Shown here piece by piece: positions 53,620 through 64,000 of a stretch of 64,000 bases of DNA (the stretch's first letter is position 1; each line of letters opens with the position of its first letter). The position numbers and the translations under genes were made by a program. The stretch covers positions 2,046,001-2,110,000 of the forward strand of contig NC_018211.1 of NCBI RefSeq assembly GCF_000219625.1. Direction: 5' to 3'. The DNA is from Zymoseptoria tritici IPO323. Taxonomy: Eukaryota > Ascomycota > Dothideomycetes > Mycosphaerellales > Mycosphaerellaceae. The notes beneath the pieces are model-generated. The model did not search any database and was not told where the DNA came from. It was given only the letters and a program-made list of their open reading frames with translations.

Positions 53620-54920
53620 GCCTGATAACAAAATGGAAACAAATCCAAAAATTTCAAAACATTTAAAATACTATCTAATACTGCGTCTTTTGCCCGTTAT
53701 TATCTAGAACAGTATGCATACGCGCCGGCATACTCTCGATGCACTTATTTATCGTCTCGTAAGTAATAGAATCGAAGCTAGATAAGGCCTCCGCGCGTAC
53801 TTCGTCTCTCGTAAAGCGCCCGTTCTTTCGAAACTTCGTCTTTACTATACCTATTATAGTCTCGATAGCCGAAAGATCCGGAGAGGTTCGCGCGTTTAAA
53901 TAAGAAGCAACAACGTGTTTCTTTTTATACGCGTTTACCTCTTTAGAACAATGCGAGCCGTCGCGGTCTTCCTCGAGAATAAGATCGGGAAACTCTTTTA
54001 AAAGCGGTAAAATAACCGGTTCTAAGAAGTCTTCGATATATTATTTACTCGACATCTTTCCGTTCGAGTTACGAGGCTCGTATTCGATAAATCTCTTAAA
54101 GTTGCGGCCGATAAGAGCAAAGTAGTATACGTCTTTAGTTTGTTCGTCGTCTCGCGGGTTTTCGTTTCGTTTCGGTTCGGGTTTCTTCTTTTTTCGTTTC
54201 GAGACTCGACGTATATATTCCGGTTTATCGCGCGTACTAATGCGCCGCTAAATATAGTGCCGATTCTCTTATTATCCTTACCCGAAGTAAAACTCGTCCG
54301 AAAAGAAGACGTTATTCTAGTCCGTCTTTTTAGGCCGTACGTCGAGAGAATCTAACGCAAAATCTATTCGTACTTCTACGTATTTTACGTCGAGTTCTTC
54401 TTCCGTACGCGCGATATGCCGACCTATATCTTCTTCTCGTTATAGGCCTCGTTTTATCGTTCGATCCGAGACGTCTAGTAGCTCGGCTTCGTATCGAAGA
54501 GTATTAATATCTACGTCGTATCTAGCGAATCCGTTGTCCTCGATTACGCTTCTCGAATCCTCGATATTCTACTTATTATAGTATCGCTCTTCGTCTCCTC
54601 GGAATCCGCCTCGTATCTCGTTATTCCCTTTTGTTCGTCGGGGTTCGTTCGCAATAGTAATCTTCGAAATATTGCCCTTCGAAGTTTTAAAACATTTTGT
54701 AATGTCGTCTTATATTACGACAATTCCTTTCTCTCGTTCGAGGTATTCGCGAAATTCGGCTATACCGAGGATCTTGCTCTTTCTTAGGGTATCGAAGTGC
54801 TTCTGTCCTTTCTTCGGCATCGTATATATATTGTATATGTGTGCAAAGGTGTTAAAACATCGAAGAGATTGCGACGCGGGGGATTAGCCGTTGCTAAGTT
54901 TCCATTTTATTATTACTACC
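53620..54920. mobile_element. Second Tc1/mariner-type element, 1.3 kb
   Basis: Ends carry an inverted motif: GATAACAAAATGGAAAC at 53624-53640 and the complement of AATAATAAAATGGAAAC at 54898-54914. The size is typical for a single-gene Tc1/mariner element. Composition is RIP-like (CA/TG-poor). The gene inside is distinct in sequence from that of the outer island element, so this is a different family. Confidence 0.75.
53675..54820 (-). pseudogene. Tc1/mariner-type transposase, full length, stopped only by RIP-type mutations
   Basis: From ATG 54820 (MPKKGQKHFDTLRKSK) to TAG 53675 the frame is 382 codons with no indel, but with about eight internal TAG/TAA codons. Landmarks: an N-terminal helix-turn-helix region, FFSDEFYFG (first catalytic Asp), EEDRDGSHCSKEVNAY (second Asp) and ARTSPDLSAIET (final acidic residue), the DDE layout. 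Several internal stops sit where Trp/Gln is expected, for example right after FYFG. The uninterrupted frame length means RIP alone killed it, with no later decay by indels. Confidence 0.85.
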
Positions 54921-55049
54921 TTGCCGCTACCTACATCGTTTTATCTATTAATATTGCTCAAAAATCAACGACATCTTATACGAAGCCGTATCGGCACGAA
55001 AAACGTCTAAGCAGCACAACACTAAGCTAACAGTAACGTCTTTTACCTC
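54921..55049. other. Short RIP-like spacer
   Basis: AT-rich, no coding content recognised. It lies between the second transposon and the damaged paralogue. Confidence 0.4.
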
Positions 55050-55960
55050 TTCTTATTAATAAACCCTCGCCACCTCCGGCCACCTCCTCGCCCTCCTCTC
55101 CTACTACTCCCCCTTATACGAACCCCTAAACAAATGCTACTACTTAACCACCTCCCTATAGCGAATTCTATACTACCCTAAATCCTCCTGCGTACAACCC
55201 TCCACCGCCTCCTATCGCTTCGGCCTCGTCCGTCTACAAAGTCGCGCTATTTCCTATAACTCCTCTTCTGTCTGCGGTCTCTACGCCCCGCGGATAAGGT
55301 TTACAAAGCCTAAGCTGTAAAGACTCGACTTTTGCTAACAGTCGACGATACTCTCCGCATGTAGGTTTCGTCGATAAAAATGCAGACCCTGTCGCGAGGG
55401 GAACCGTATCGATCGCGGCGGTGCGTGGCATGGTTTCCTTCGCCGTGGGGTTCGGTGCCGTTTTCTGCCATTGGTGCTGTTGTGAACCAGGTGTTGAAGT
55501 GAGCGCGTATCGAGTCTGTAGTGGCATTCTCGAAACGAGCCCGATCGTCAAAGACTGTGAAGGGGTTCTTGTCGAGCAGAGCCAGAGCGCCGGGTTCGCA
55601 GAAGCTGAGCACTCTTCCCATTTCGGCGTGGATACCGCGGAGACATTCGATCCAGTCGGGATTGTTGGTGTAGGTTGTGCGGTAGATTATGAAACCTGTG
55701 AGAATCCATCAGCACAGTGTCATGTACGTATGATGGATGTAGTTCTATGTAAGTTACCCCAAATCCGATGTCCACACCTCACCATCCCCCAACCAATATC
55801 TTGAGCGAGGTTCGTAGCTTTGGATAGATAAGAGGATACTCATCCCAACAGTCGACCGCGTCAGCGGGTCGTCGCAAATTCCTGGCCGTAGCTTGGACTT
55901 TATCCCTCATGTCTGCAAAGTACGGAGTGCCGACGGAAGACGACGGCTGTCGATGCAACT
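55050..55960 (-). pseudogene. Unrecognised fungal family, copy 3, RIP-damaged
   Basis: A third member of the family at 29476-30325 and 31162-32086. Exon 1 (about 55960-55762) keeps RRPADAVDCWDEY and GHRIWG, and a GTAACT donor at the same Trp/Gly codon as in copies 1 and 2. Exon 2 (from about 55685) keeps GFIIYRTTY, NPFTVFDD, HFNTW and a CIFIDE strand. Damage: a frameshift within exon 1 (between DEY and LAQDIGW), another near 55330, then TAG codons exactly where copy 2 has Trp (after LIRGA, before EAVEG, after EDLG, before HLF) plus Gln-to-stop changes down to about 55050. The damage increases toward the transposon side, so it looks like RIP spreading from the neighbouring element. Confidence 0.8.
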
Positions 55961-55976
55961 AACGAGGGAGTCAAGT

Positions 55977-56031
55977 CCTCCTCCTCCTCCTCCTTCTCCT
56001 CCTCCTCCTCCTCCCCCCCTCCTCCCCCTCA
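55977..56031. repeat. (TCC)n microsatellite
   Basis: Imperfect TCC/TTC run ending in a C-rich stretch, just upstream (on the minus strand) of the copy 3 pseudogene. Confidence 0.9.
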
Positions 56032-56033
56032 TA

Positions 56034-56942
56034 ACAATTTCGAAGCGTGCGTGTACGAATCAACTTCTAAGCAGAAAACAGTAGCGCAGCATAAAAACCA
56101 AGACGACGACAATAGCTGTAGCAAGGAAATCCGCTCAACTTGAACCTCCCAGAAGATTTGAGAGATAATTCGAACAACACAAAACGGCACAGGCGACACA
56201 GTCGTATGTCCCTCAAGCTTTCTCTCCGGCGCTTGCCTACCTAGGTGGACTAACAATGAAAGCCCACCCGACGCGCTTATCGTTGAGCAGTGCAGCACTG
56301 TGGCTTCGCGGACATGTTATTCTTAGAATGTGCGGATGATGTGAGTTGTAGAAGCTTCGCGGCTGTGATGCAAGAGGAAGATGGAGGCACAGCATGCTTC
56401 GCCCTTTGACTTTGAAATTTGAGCTCGGGGATTCGTACGGCGCGTAACGCATCAACAATGAAGAGTTCCTCACCAAATCCCACCAGCAATTACACTACCA
56501 TACCTCGTCGACTCGAAATCTCACAATCAAGAAGACTGTTCTCATTGGGTATACATCTCAGCTAAACCCCCACAGTGAAGCCTCATCAGCCTCATCAGCC
56601 TCAGACATGCATATCTATCCTCATCATACACAATTCTCATCATCATCCATCTCTCTTCCGTCTCTGTTTCGCATCCTCTGCAAAACGAAAATCTTCATCA
56701 ATCAAACATGCCCATCTCATCTCGATGTTTCTGTTCTTCCACATACCCTTGCGTTGGTAACATGCCCACTTTCATCTGCCATGTCATCTCGCACATATCC
56801 CATTGCCTGTTCCATGTATGCGCCTCTTGAAGGAAAATCAGAACCCAGACCGAAGAACAGAAAAGCGAAGAACAAAGCCCGAACACCATGCGCCCATCCA
56901 TGACCGTCATCCGTCCCACCGAAGTTGAAATTCGACGCTTCT
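56034..56942. other. Intergenic, no gene recognised
   Basis: 0.9 kb of normal composition downstream of the ABC transporter. Short frames on both strands lack support; it probably includes the transporter's 3' UTR. Confidence 0.5.
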
Positions 56943-59081
56943 TCAAGTCTTCTTCAACCAACACACACCCCATCCAAGAACGCGGTAGACCACGATGATG
57001 GCGAGCATGATTCCAATCCACTGCCCCTGCAGATCCACCGCATAGCCATACTCCTTCAACACAGCCTTGCCCTGAATCTTGCACTGATCCTGCAACACCG
57101 AAGCGTACATGCACTGACAACCACCCGCATCACCCGGACTGCCCGCACAGTCAAAGTCCTTGTACCGAAACTCATTGACCATCATGCCCTGGAAGACGTA
57201 CGCCTGGTAATCAATGTAGTGAAACACGTACCGCCAAAAGACGTTCAGAACCGGGAGGGAGACCAGGAATCCGCCGACCGACATCCACAAGCCGTTGATG
57301 AAGGCAATGAGAGCCAGTGCGACGACGAAGATGGGGAAGATGGAGGAGATGAGGACCACGAGCGCTTCGGCGGCGAGGAGGTCGAGGAAGAGCCACATGA
57401 CCCAGGTAAAGAAGGCGGCGCCGGTGGGGCGGAGGCCGATGAGCCAGTAGGAGACGATGGAGAAGAGGAGGGAGATGAGGACTGTGAGGAGGGGTGGATG
57501 TTAGTGGAGGGGAGGAGGGGAGGAGGGGTGGGTGAGCTTACAGAGATAGGGGAGGCCAATGAGGAAGTTGGAGAGGATGAAGGCTGTGGGACCGTAGATG
57601 CCGTTGGCGCGCTCTTTGACGTAGATGGAGCGGTCTTCGAGGAAGGCGGGGACGTAGGCGACTGCCATGAAGGACATGAAGGCTGAGCCGAAGAACTGTG
57701 ATGGATGGGTTAGTATGGCTGTCGTTCGGAAGTGAGCAGGACAGATACTCACGATGGCATTGACGAAAGGTTGGATCTCGCTCTGGTCCGAGCCCAGTCT
57801 CAACCACACCGTGCCCATCATGACCGCCAGACCGAGATACATGGCCACTCGGATCCAGTATGCGACGATGTCTCTGTAGCTCTTGATGAAGGAACGGTGA
57901 AGAAGTGTCATCACCTGCGGCACGAGACCGGGATGCTGATCCGAGGCATCACAGACCAATGGCCGACCGCGGAGTTCGCGCAGGTCATACTCGACTTGTT
58001 GATTGTGTTCAGAGTGCAGCCAGCCTTCGAAGATGCCGTCGAGGCGAGCTTGGTCTTCCTTGGTGGCGGCCGAGAAGTCGACGTTGGTCAGGTCGAGAAT
58101 GTGTTCGGCTGGGTTGACGTGGCCGGTGATTGGCATGCCGATGTTGTCGAGGTGAAGATCGAGATCTTGGATGGTGCCGTTGTAGCATGTCTTGCCTTGG
58201 GAGAGGAGGATGATGCGGTTGAAGAGCTCAAAGGTCTTGGTGGAGGGTTGATGGATGCTGGCGATGACGATCAACTAGGAGGAATGTCAGTGAAGTGAAG
58301 TGAAAAACTCGTCAGAGATGAGAAAATTTACCCCCGTCTCGCGAGCAATGTTGCGGATGAAAGACATGACTTCGAAACTCGCAGTGGAGTCCAGTCCGCT
58401 GGTTGGCTCATCGAGGTACAAGATTCTTGGTCCGGTGACGAGCTGAGTGGCGACGCTGACTCTCCGCTTCTGACCACCGGAGATGCCTTTTTGGACGGGA
58501 GTGCCGATGAGAGTCTTCTTCTGCTTCGACAACCCGAATGAGTCGATCAGCTTGCGGGCTCTCTCACGAGCTTCGGTCTTGGTGACAGTGCTGGGAAGTG
58601 CCAATCTGGCGGCGAATCTCAAAGTCTCCTCAACGGTGAGCGAACCAATGAGGGTATCTTCCTGCTCGACGAAAGAGCTGAGCGAGCGGTGGGTGGCGAT
58701 TGGCGCCTCGTGACCATTGATGAGCACCTTGCCGGTGACCCCAGTCTTTTGCCGCTGAGCGAGTGAGTTGAGGAGAGTGGTCTTGCCGGAACCGGATGGG
58801 CCCATGAGAGCGATCATCTCACCCGGTCGAGCGATGCCGGAAACGCGGTGAAGGATGTCGCGGTGGTGACCCGTGGTGCGATCCTTGACGGTGACGGTGA
58901 GGTCGGTCCATGCCAAGCTCGTGACATTGCTGTCCTGGGAAGCGGTGGATGAGTTTGGCTGGTATTGTTTTTCGACATCGATGATGGCGGCGCTGCCTTC
59001 GGAGAAGCCCTTTTGCTGAGGCATGATGAGGAGTTCGACGTCGGAGTGTGGTCTGTCTTGACGAGTGGAGTGGAATGACAT
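56943..59081 (-). CDS. ABCG (white-type) half-transporter
   Basis: Four exons: 59081-58332, 58274-57753, 57695-57542 and 57481-56943, with introns of 57-60 nt in phase; 654 residues. The nucleotide-binding domain comes first: Walker A GPSGSGKTT (about residue 93), signature ISGGQKRR (about 200) and Walker B ILYLDEPTSGLDS (about 220), then an IHQPS switch region. The membrane domain (about 350-650) has six predicted hydrophobic helices, a Cys-rich external loop before the last helix (CAGSPGDAGGCQC) and ends LKKT. NBD-then-TMD order and half size define the ABCG/WHITE class, which works as a dimer, often exporting lipids or small molecules. Substrate unknown. The start at 59081 is chosen over a later Met at 59024; both leave the NBD intact. 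Confidence 0.92.
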
Positions 59082-60483
59082 ATGGACAGGGGTGGTGGAA
59101 GTGTGTGTAGCGAGGGTGGAGAGAATGCGAGGTTTTATCTTGGGCCAGTCACTGCATGTCTTGGTAAGGCGGCAAGAAGTGGTGGCAGGTGACAACCTCC
59201 GTTTGGTAGGCAGTCAGGTGATGTGCGGGCAGCAAGCACCGAGAAGTTGAAGTCGGTGATCTCGTTTTTTTGGTTGTGCGGTTGGGTGAAGCGACGGATA
59301 GTAGCAGCGACTGCGGGCAGTTGCAGTAGCAGTAGCAGTAGCGGTGGTGACGGACGGAGGGTGGAGATGTGCAGAAGCGAGAGTGCGTGAGGTGATGTTC
59401 GATGGCTGATGTTCGGAAGTGACTGAGAGATGGTGCTAGCACTTGTTGATCATTCCCGTCGTCTTCAATCAACTTCGGCGTCGTCTTCTTGCTTCGGGGA
59501 CTGATTGCTGCGTTTGATCGCCGAGTGAACGGCGAAGTGGGGTCGGTTTGGAAAAATCCTGCTGCGTTTTGCATCTTCACGGCGGGGAACAAAGTACTCG
59601 CCATATATCTCGATGAACCCGGTCATATCCACGAACTGAAGTTGGATGTTTCAAAAGTCATCGTCACGGGTGACACTTCCGCGGGCGCAAGCGCTGTGTG
59701 TGGTGGGACACAAGAAGAGTGGTACCTTACGTTGTACGGCATTCATCGTACCTACCTTACGTCTGCGGTATCAACACGTCTCTGCGCCATCAATTGGAGG
59801 AAGCCGAAACTGCAATGGAGCGGAGAACGGGCTTTTCTTCTTCATCGGCGACTGGCAAGGAGGACGGGACGGAGAGAAGAAGTAGGAACTTTCAAGAGCC
59901 CGAAGCGCGTGAGGTCGGGGGCGATCGGGGGCGATGCTAAACCCCTAGTCGAACCTTATCTCCTCGCTTATATCGCTTACACATGCCGCAGTGGGGCCAA
60001 TCCACTTCCATTCCTCCCCGCCCGTCTCCTCCAAACAGATCTCTCCTCCCACTTCACTCCCCTGAGACACCTGCAGAGCCGAGCCATTGTGCTCGTGCAG
60101 ACCGAAGTCTTCCCTTCTCACGCTTGACGGGCATCCAAACCCAGGATCATCTTCACCAAAAGACGCACAACCCCGCTCACGCTACGAGTCGAAAACGTGT
60201 GCTCACGCTCTTGGTCAGTAGTATGTAGGTATATTCAACCAACAAGCTGCATCCGAGAGGCACAGCATCATCAACGTCCGGAAGCCACAGCCGCAGCATC
60301 ATGGTCATCGTACCATGACACAGGTGTCTGGAACCGCTGTGCAACGAGAGATCTTCATCACCATCGGCCAACGGCAGAACGTCCTGCAGGCGTGCGGCGG
60401 CATGGCTGACTTTTGACATCCGGCCACGGCGGCCCTGGGTGTAGATGCTGATTCCGAACGTTCACATCAAACCCGGACGGCCC
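59082..60483. other. Intergenic, no gene recognised
   Basis: 1.4 kb upstream of the ABC transporter. A TTGCAGTAGCAGTAGCAGTAG-like CAG repeat lies near 59319-59347. A 210-codon plus-strand stretch (59489-60127) is open but has no ATG start and no domain. Confidence 0.5.
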
Positions 60484-61290
60484 TCATCGAAACTCCGACG
60501 AATCAACTCGGGAGTGCTCCGGAGTCAGCAATGAGACCGGCAGCTTTTCCACCGCCCCGTACCACGCGGAGGCAGTGCCGCTCTCCTGCCATGATGGCGC
60601 AATCTGAAGCACGAACGCACGCCACGGCACGACGAGTGGAGTGTTTCCGCTACAACTTTCAGCATTCTCCTCATGCTCTTCACTGAGTGTCCCACTCCAC
60701 CATTGGCCAGGATGATAGACTTTGCCACCACGACCTTGAAAGCGTGCGCTGGGGAACCAGATCTGACTTGAAACCTGGAGCACTACGACCACGCATTGGG
60801 TGATAATGGTCTGTGTCAATGCCAGACCTACTGCGTACCAAGCACCACATCTGGTCGCAAAATCGCCGCCTTGGTCTGAGGTCTTCCAGACTTCTGTCGT
60901 GCCTGGGCCACCAAGGCGACGAACACTTCAAGCGAGCAAGACCGAAGTCTGGAGGCCTAATGGGCAGAGAAGGAAAATTCCGGCCAATCCTGCCAATGCC
61001 ACAGCATCCAAGCAGACTTTGAAGCACCTGACCATGCCTGCACGATCGGTCCGTCTGCAACTCACCGGTCGGAAGCTCCAACTACCCGGTCTTGCTCGTG
61101 TGCTGTGCACAGCTGGTGCTAAGAGGTCCTTGTTACACATGATGGCGGCCCAAGTGGAGCAGAGTTGGCCTTGGGCTGTTCCGAGAATGCGGCTTTCCAG
61201 CAGCAGCACGTTGCTCGTCTTGCTGGCCACGCCGGATGAGGTCCCTCTACAGTATTTGATCTACCAGATTCAGGCTTCGGTGATGGCTCC
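60484..61290 (-). CDS. Poss. membrane protein gene, structure uncertain
   Basis: A minus-strand frame from about 61290 to a stop at 60484 is open except for one TGA at 60928, which an intron could remove. It contains two hydrophobic stretches (VALAGLAGIFLLCPLGL and LTQTIITQCVVVVLQV) and Trp-rich segments (HPGQWWSGTL, SGTASAWYGAVEKL) that look like real protein more than the competing plus-strand frame. I could not fix the exons, start or family. Confidence 0.3.
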
Positions 61291-62381
61291 CATACAGGCG
61301 ACGCTCACTCCCGCTCTTCACTTTCCAGACGTTACACATCTCCTCTTGACGGTCGACGCTCAAGCTGGCAGAAAACGGTGAGTCGATGCACCTTTCCGTC
61401 TTCGCATCTCTACACCCGCATCTCTGCCTACCCGAGCGTGCACTTTCATCCTCTCATCCTTCTTCCCCGCTCACTATCCATCGCTTCACATCTGCCGCTT
61501 CCATTTGCCGGCATCTTTCTTCATACCGCTTTCAGCCTTCGACGCAAGTTTGTTCCACTCTATGCGGAGGTCGGGCATATCAGCTCGTCCTTGGCTGTAT
61601 GCGGTGGAGAGCTTGGCAGATTCACATGAAGCTCTGAGGACTGTACTTATACCTGACTGAACGACGTCTCTCGGTTTCGATGTCCAGCTCGCTTTTAAGC
61701 CACTTTCTTTATACACAACACACACCTTCTCTCTCTCTCTATATATGATATTGATATATGATACACATGGCGACCATGAGCGCCGCACTGGTCTCACGCC
61801 TGTCGTGGTCAAGACCTGCTCGAGTTCTCGCCAACTCCACCCGTCCTACCAATATGACCCCGCAGAGTGGCCGTCCTCGAGACAGAGTCTCGTGCGGCTG
61901 AATACACACAAAAACATCACCAAGCCTTCCGTCTTCATAACATCGTCGTCTGCTTCCTCAAGCACGCCGATTCTCTGAGATGAAGGACTGCTTTACGAAG
62001 CTCGTTGTGGCAGACTCGAGGTCGCTGCGACTATGGCCACTCTCTTCATGGTTGCCCGAGGTCACTACTGAAGGGGCCTTCCGGTTCCATATATATATGA
62101 TATATATACCCTCCTCCAACCTGCCAGGCGTCTCCTGTGGCGGAGAAGCTCTCGAGGAAGACTTCGTCAACCTGGTGGCAGCGACGGATTCAATGCCGTC
62201 CTTCGCTCTGAAGTCGAAACGGAAGATGTCGAGAAGTACCGCTCCACATCGAGGATTGGTCTTGTATCTCCGACTGGACAATGCACATTCGCCGGGGCAT
62301 GGAGTCTGACACTATCTGTCTTCGGGAAGCGTGGAGCGTGGAGGCTCTTGAACACTACCACACCTTCGCGCAGATTGTCTG
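61291..62381. other. Intergenic, no gene recognised
   Basis: Includes CT and TA simple repeats near 61728-61760 and 62085-62108. Short frames only. Confidence 0.45.
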
Positions 62382-63404
62382 TTGCTCCATGCGCAAAGGA
62401 GATCTTTGACATCTCACCGGAGCCAAGTCCCCAACCGCGCCAAACCCAGCCCACGATTCAACAGCCGACTTCTCGCCAACTCCTGGCCGTCCTCGAGACA
62501 GAGTGCCAGGAAGCAAATCTCCGCCCACTGCCTACCCCAAGACCACAAGGAGCTGATCGAGTACGTTGTCTCTCCGTGTATTCCCAATCCATGACCGATT
62601 CCCTAATACCGTTCCAGATTTATGCATGCCGTGGGCTGGAACGTCTCCGACTCCGACCTCTTCGGGGTGCTTGCTACGAAGCTCCTGTCATGGATGTTCC
62701 GTTCCGTGACCAACAAGGCCATTTCGCCTAGTATAGTCAAGAAGAAGATTGACCCAGACCAAAAGGTCATGGCGAATTGGCAGAGCAAATGGGTGCGTCT
62801 TATAACAAACATTTCCTCTTTCCCTTCAATCCAACGTAACCTTTATCTAAGTCGACTACACCGTCAACTGGTTCCGCCCCGACTCCAAATTCGTCCTCGG
62901 CAAGACATCTCCCAAGCCTCCCACGGGCACCCAGAAGATCTCTTGGAGACTCTCCGTCTGTAAATTGATCGCCTCGAATCTTTGCTACCGAATACGACTG
63001 ATCAAATTGCTAGTTTCGGGGCCGGAAGGTTGCATCGACCATCCTCGCCGTGCACTCGCGAGTCGGCAGTCAAAACACCGAAACGCAGAAGGCACCCGCC
63101 AGCAGCTTTGTCCCAGCGGTTGAAGAGTATCCGTGGAACACCCCAAGCCGACTCTCCTTTGGTGGGCGAGTCGGTTGATGACATGATGTTTGAAGACCTC
63201 TTCGCCGACTACATCGATATCCCAAGCTCTCCGAGGAGGAGGAGAAACGATATGATTCCGCCGTCAGCATCGGAGAAGCCACGTCCATCAATCACCTCGT
63301 GGGATGAATTCTCGCGCCCTCTCCTCAAACAATTCAACCGGCGAGGGCTGTTGCCCGCCGAGCAACGATACCTTCTGGACGAATCTTCCCTGGCCGGCGA
63401 ATGA
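62382..63404 (+). CDS. Possible multi-exon gene of unknown function
   Basis: An exon ending ELIE at 62560 can splice (GTACGT...CCAG at about 62619) into FMHAVGWNVSDSDLFGVLA..., ending QSKW before a GTGCGT donor at about 62792. Protein-like text resumes after an acceptor at 62851, and the last part (63060-63404) reads as a charged, acidic-basic tail (VDDMMFEDLFADYIDIPSSP) to a stop at 63404. I could not connect all exons in one phase, so the model is incomplete. No family recognised; the composition suggests a nuclear protein. Confidence 0.35.
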
Positions 63405-64000
63405 TTCCCTCTGGCAGCAGTAGCAGCGCCCGCCGCCCTCCGTCAGCGCCTTTTCCGAGAGTCTGTATCGGTTGCACAAAGGAGGCGTATCGGGATTGTT
63501 TCATATAGTTGTGAGGGAGGAGGCCTTAATAAAGTCTTTTGTACGACAGGAGAGAGATCACATCACCCATCGACATGGTCCCTGGACAGCGTAAGATTGA
63601 TGGAATCTTCAGAGCTTGGTGGGCGAAGACTACTTGATGATGTAAGAGCGGAAAAAGCGATGATTGAGAATGGCGAGATGAACGAATGAATACGACAGCA
63701 ACCGAGCGAGATCCTTCTTGTCATCAATCATCAAGCCTCTGGCCATTATCCGCAAGTTCCGGAATCATGACCCAGCCTCCGCCGGGTCCACCCCTGCACC
63801 AAACACCAATGAGGAAAAACGCATCGACCTCGTGAGCTTATCGTTGTTGACAGCCTGCGAGAAATCGTAGCCAAGCAGTCAGACTTCGGGCCGTCCGGAA
63901 AGAAAATCGAATCTGTGCCGCGCAGAGTGAGCGGACATCTCTTTCACAAGCCGAGACACCTTGCCGGACATCAACACTCACCCATGGGTCATACAAACTC
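63405..64000. other. Window end, no gene recognised
   Basis: About 600 bp of normal-composition sequence; no open frame longer than about 60 codons with support. Confidence 0.5.

Noticed and set aside
59489..60127. 210-codon plus-strand open stretch
   Set aside because: It has no ATG, no domain and overlaps other frames of similar length; some segments look protein-like but support is insufficient.
1..64000. CRISPR array or bacterial operon structure
   Set aside because: No regularly spaced repeats of that type; introns and gene families are fungal.

Overview
The window looks like nuclear DNA of a filamentous ascomycete, most likely a Dothideomycete. The evidence is many short introns (about 45-65 nt, GTRNGT...CTRAC...YAG), a STE3-type pheromone receptor, a LysM protein next to a killer-toxin-like chitinase, HET-domain and NB-ARC genes, and strong RIP-like (C-to-T, G-to-A) damage confined to transposon DNA. 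No taxon can be named from the sequence alone.

Layout. 0-9.3 kb is housekeeping: the 3' part of mitochondrial HSP60 (+), two small secreted six-cysteine paralogues (-), the cohesin-release factor WAPL (-) and uracil phosphoribosyltransferase (+, three exons). 9.8-22 kb holds a damaged SesA/NB-ARC/ankyrin gene (+), a host gene with a copia-retropepsin-like fold (+), the a-factor-type receptor STE3 (-) and a GT4 glycosyltransferase (+). 22.1-29.4 kb is a divergent pair: a six-exon, three-LysM secreted protein (-) and a fifteen-exon GH18/CBM18 chitinase of the killer-toxin alpha/beta-like group (+). 29.5-32.1 kb has two head-to-head members of an unrecognised family; a third, RIP-damaged member lies at 55-56 kb beyond the transposons.

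33.2-52.0 kb is a nested transposon island. The outer layer is a Tc1/mariner-type element with 40-bp near-palindromic ends, almost devoid of CA/TG dinucleotides. It is interrupted by a 15.6-kb insertion flanked by a perfect 14-bp direct repeat. The insertion holds a RIP-killed Helitron Rep-helicase gene, several unknown ORFs killed mainly at Gln/Trp codons, a large inverted repeat between two divergent ORFs, two tRNA-derived SINE-like units, a 48-bp minisatellite and a MITE-like unit. The island appears to split one HET-domain gene: the HET-domain part is at 52.1-53.3 kb and a plausible C-terminal part at 32.5-33.2 kb, both on the minus strand. A second Tc1/mariner copy (1.3 kb) follows at 53.6-54.9 kb.

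56.9-59.1 kb encodes an ABCG half-transporter (-, four exons). The last 5 kb holds only uncertain gene candidates.

Themes: chitin perception and remodelling (LysM plus chitinase), non-self recognition genes (NB-ARC, HET) that are both broken, and RIP that has apparently leaked from repeats into neighbouring genes.
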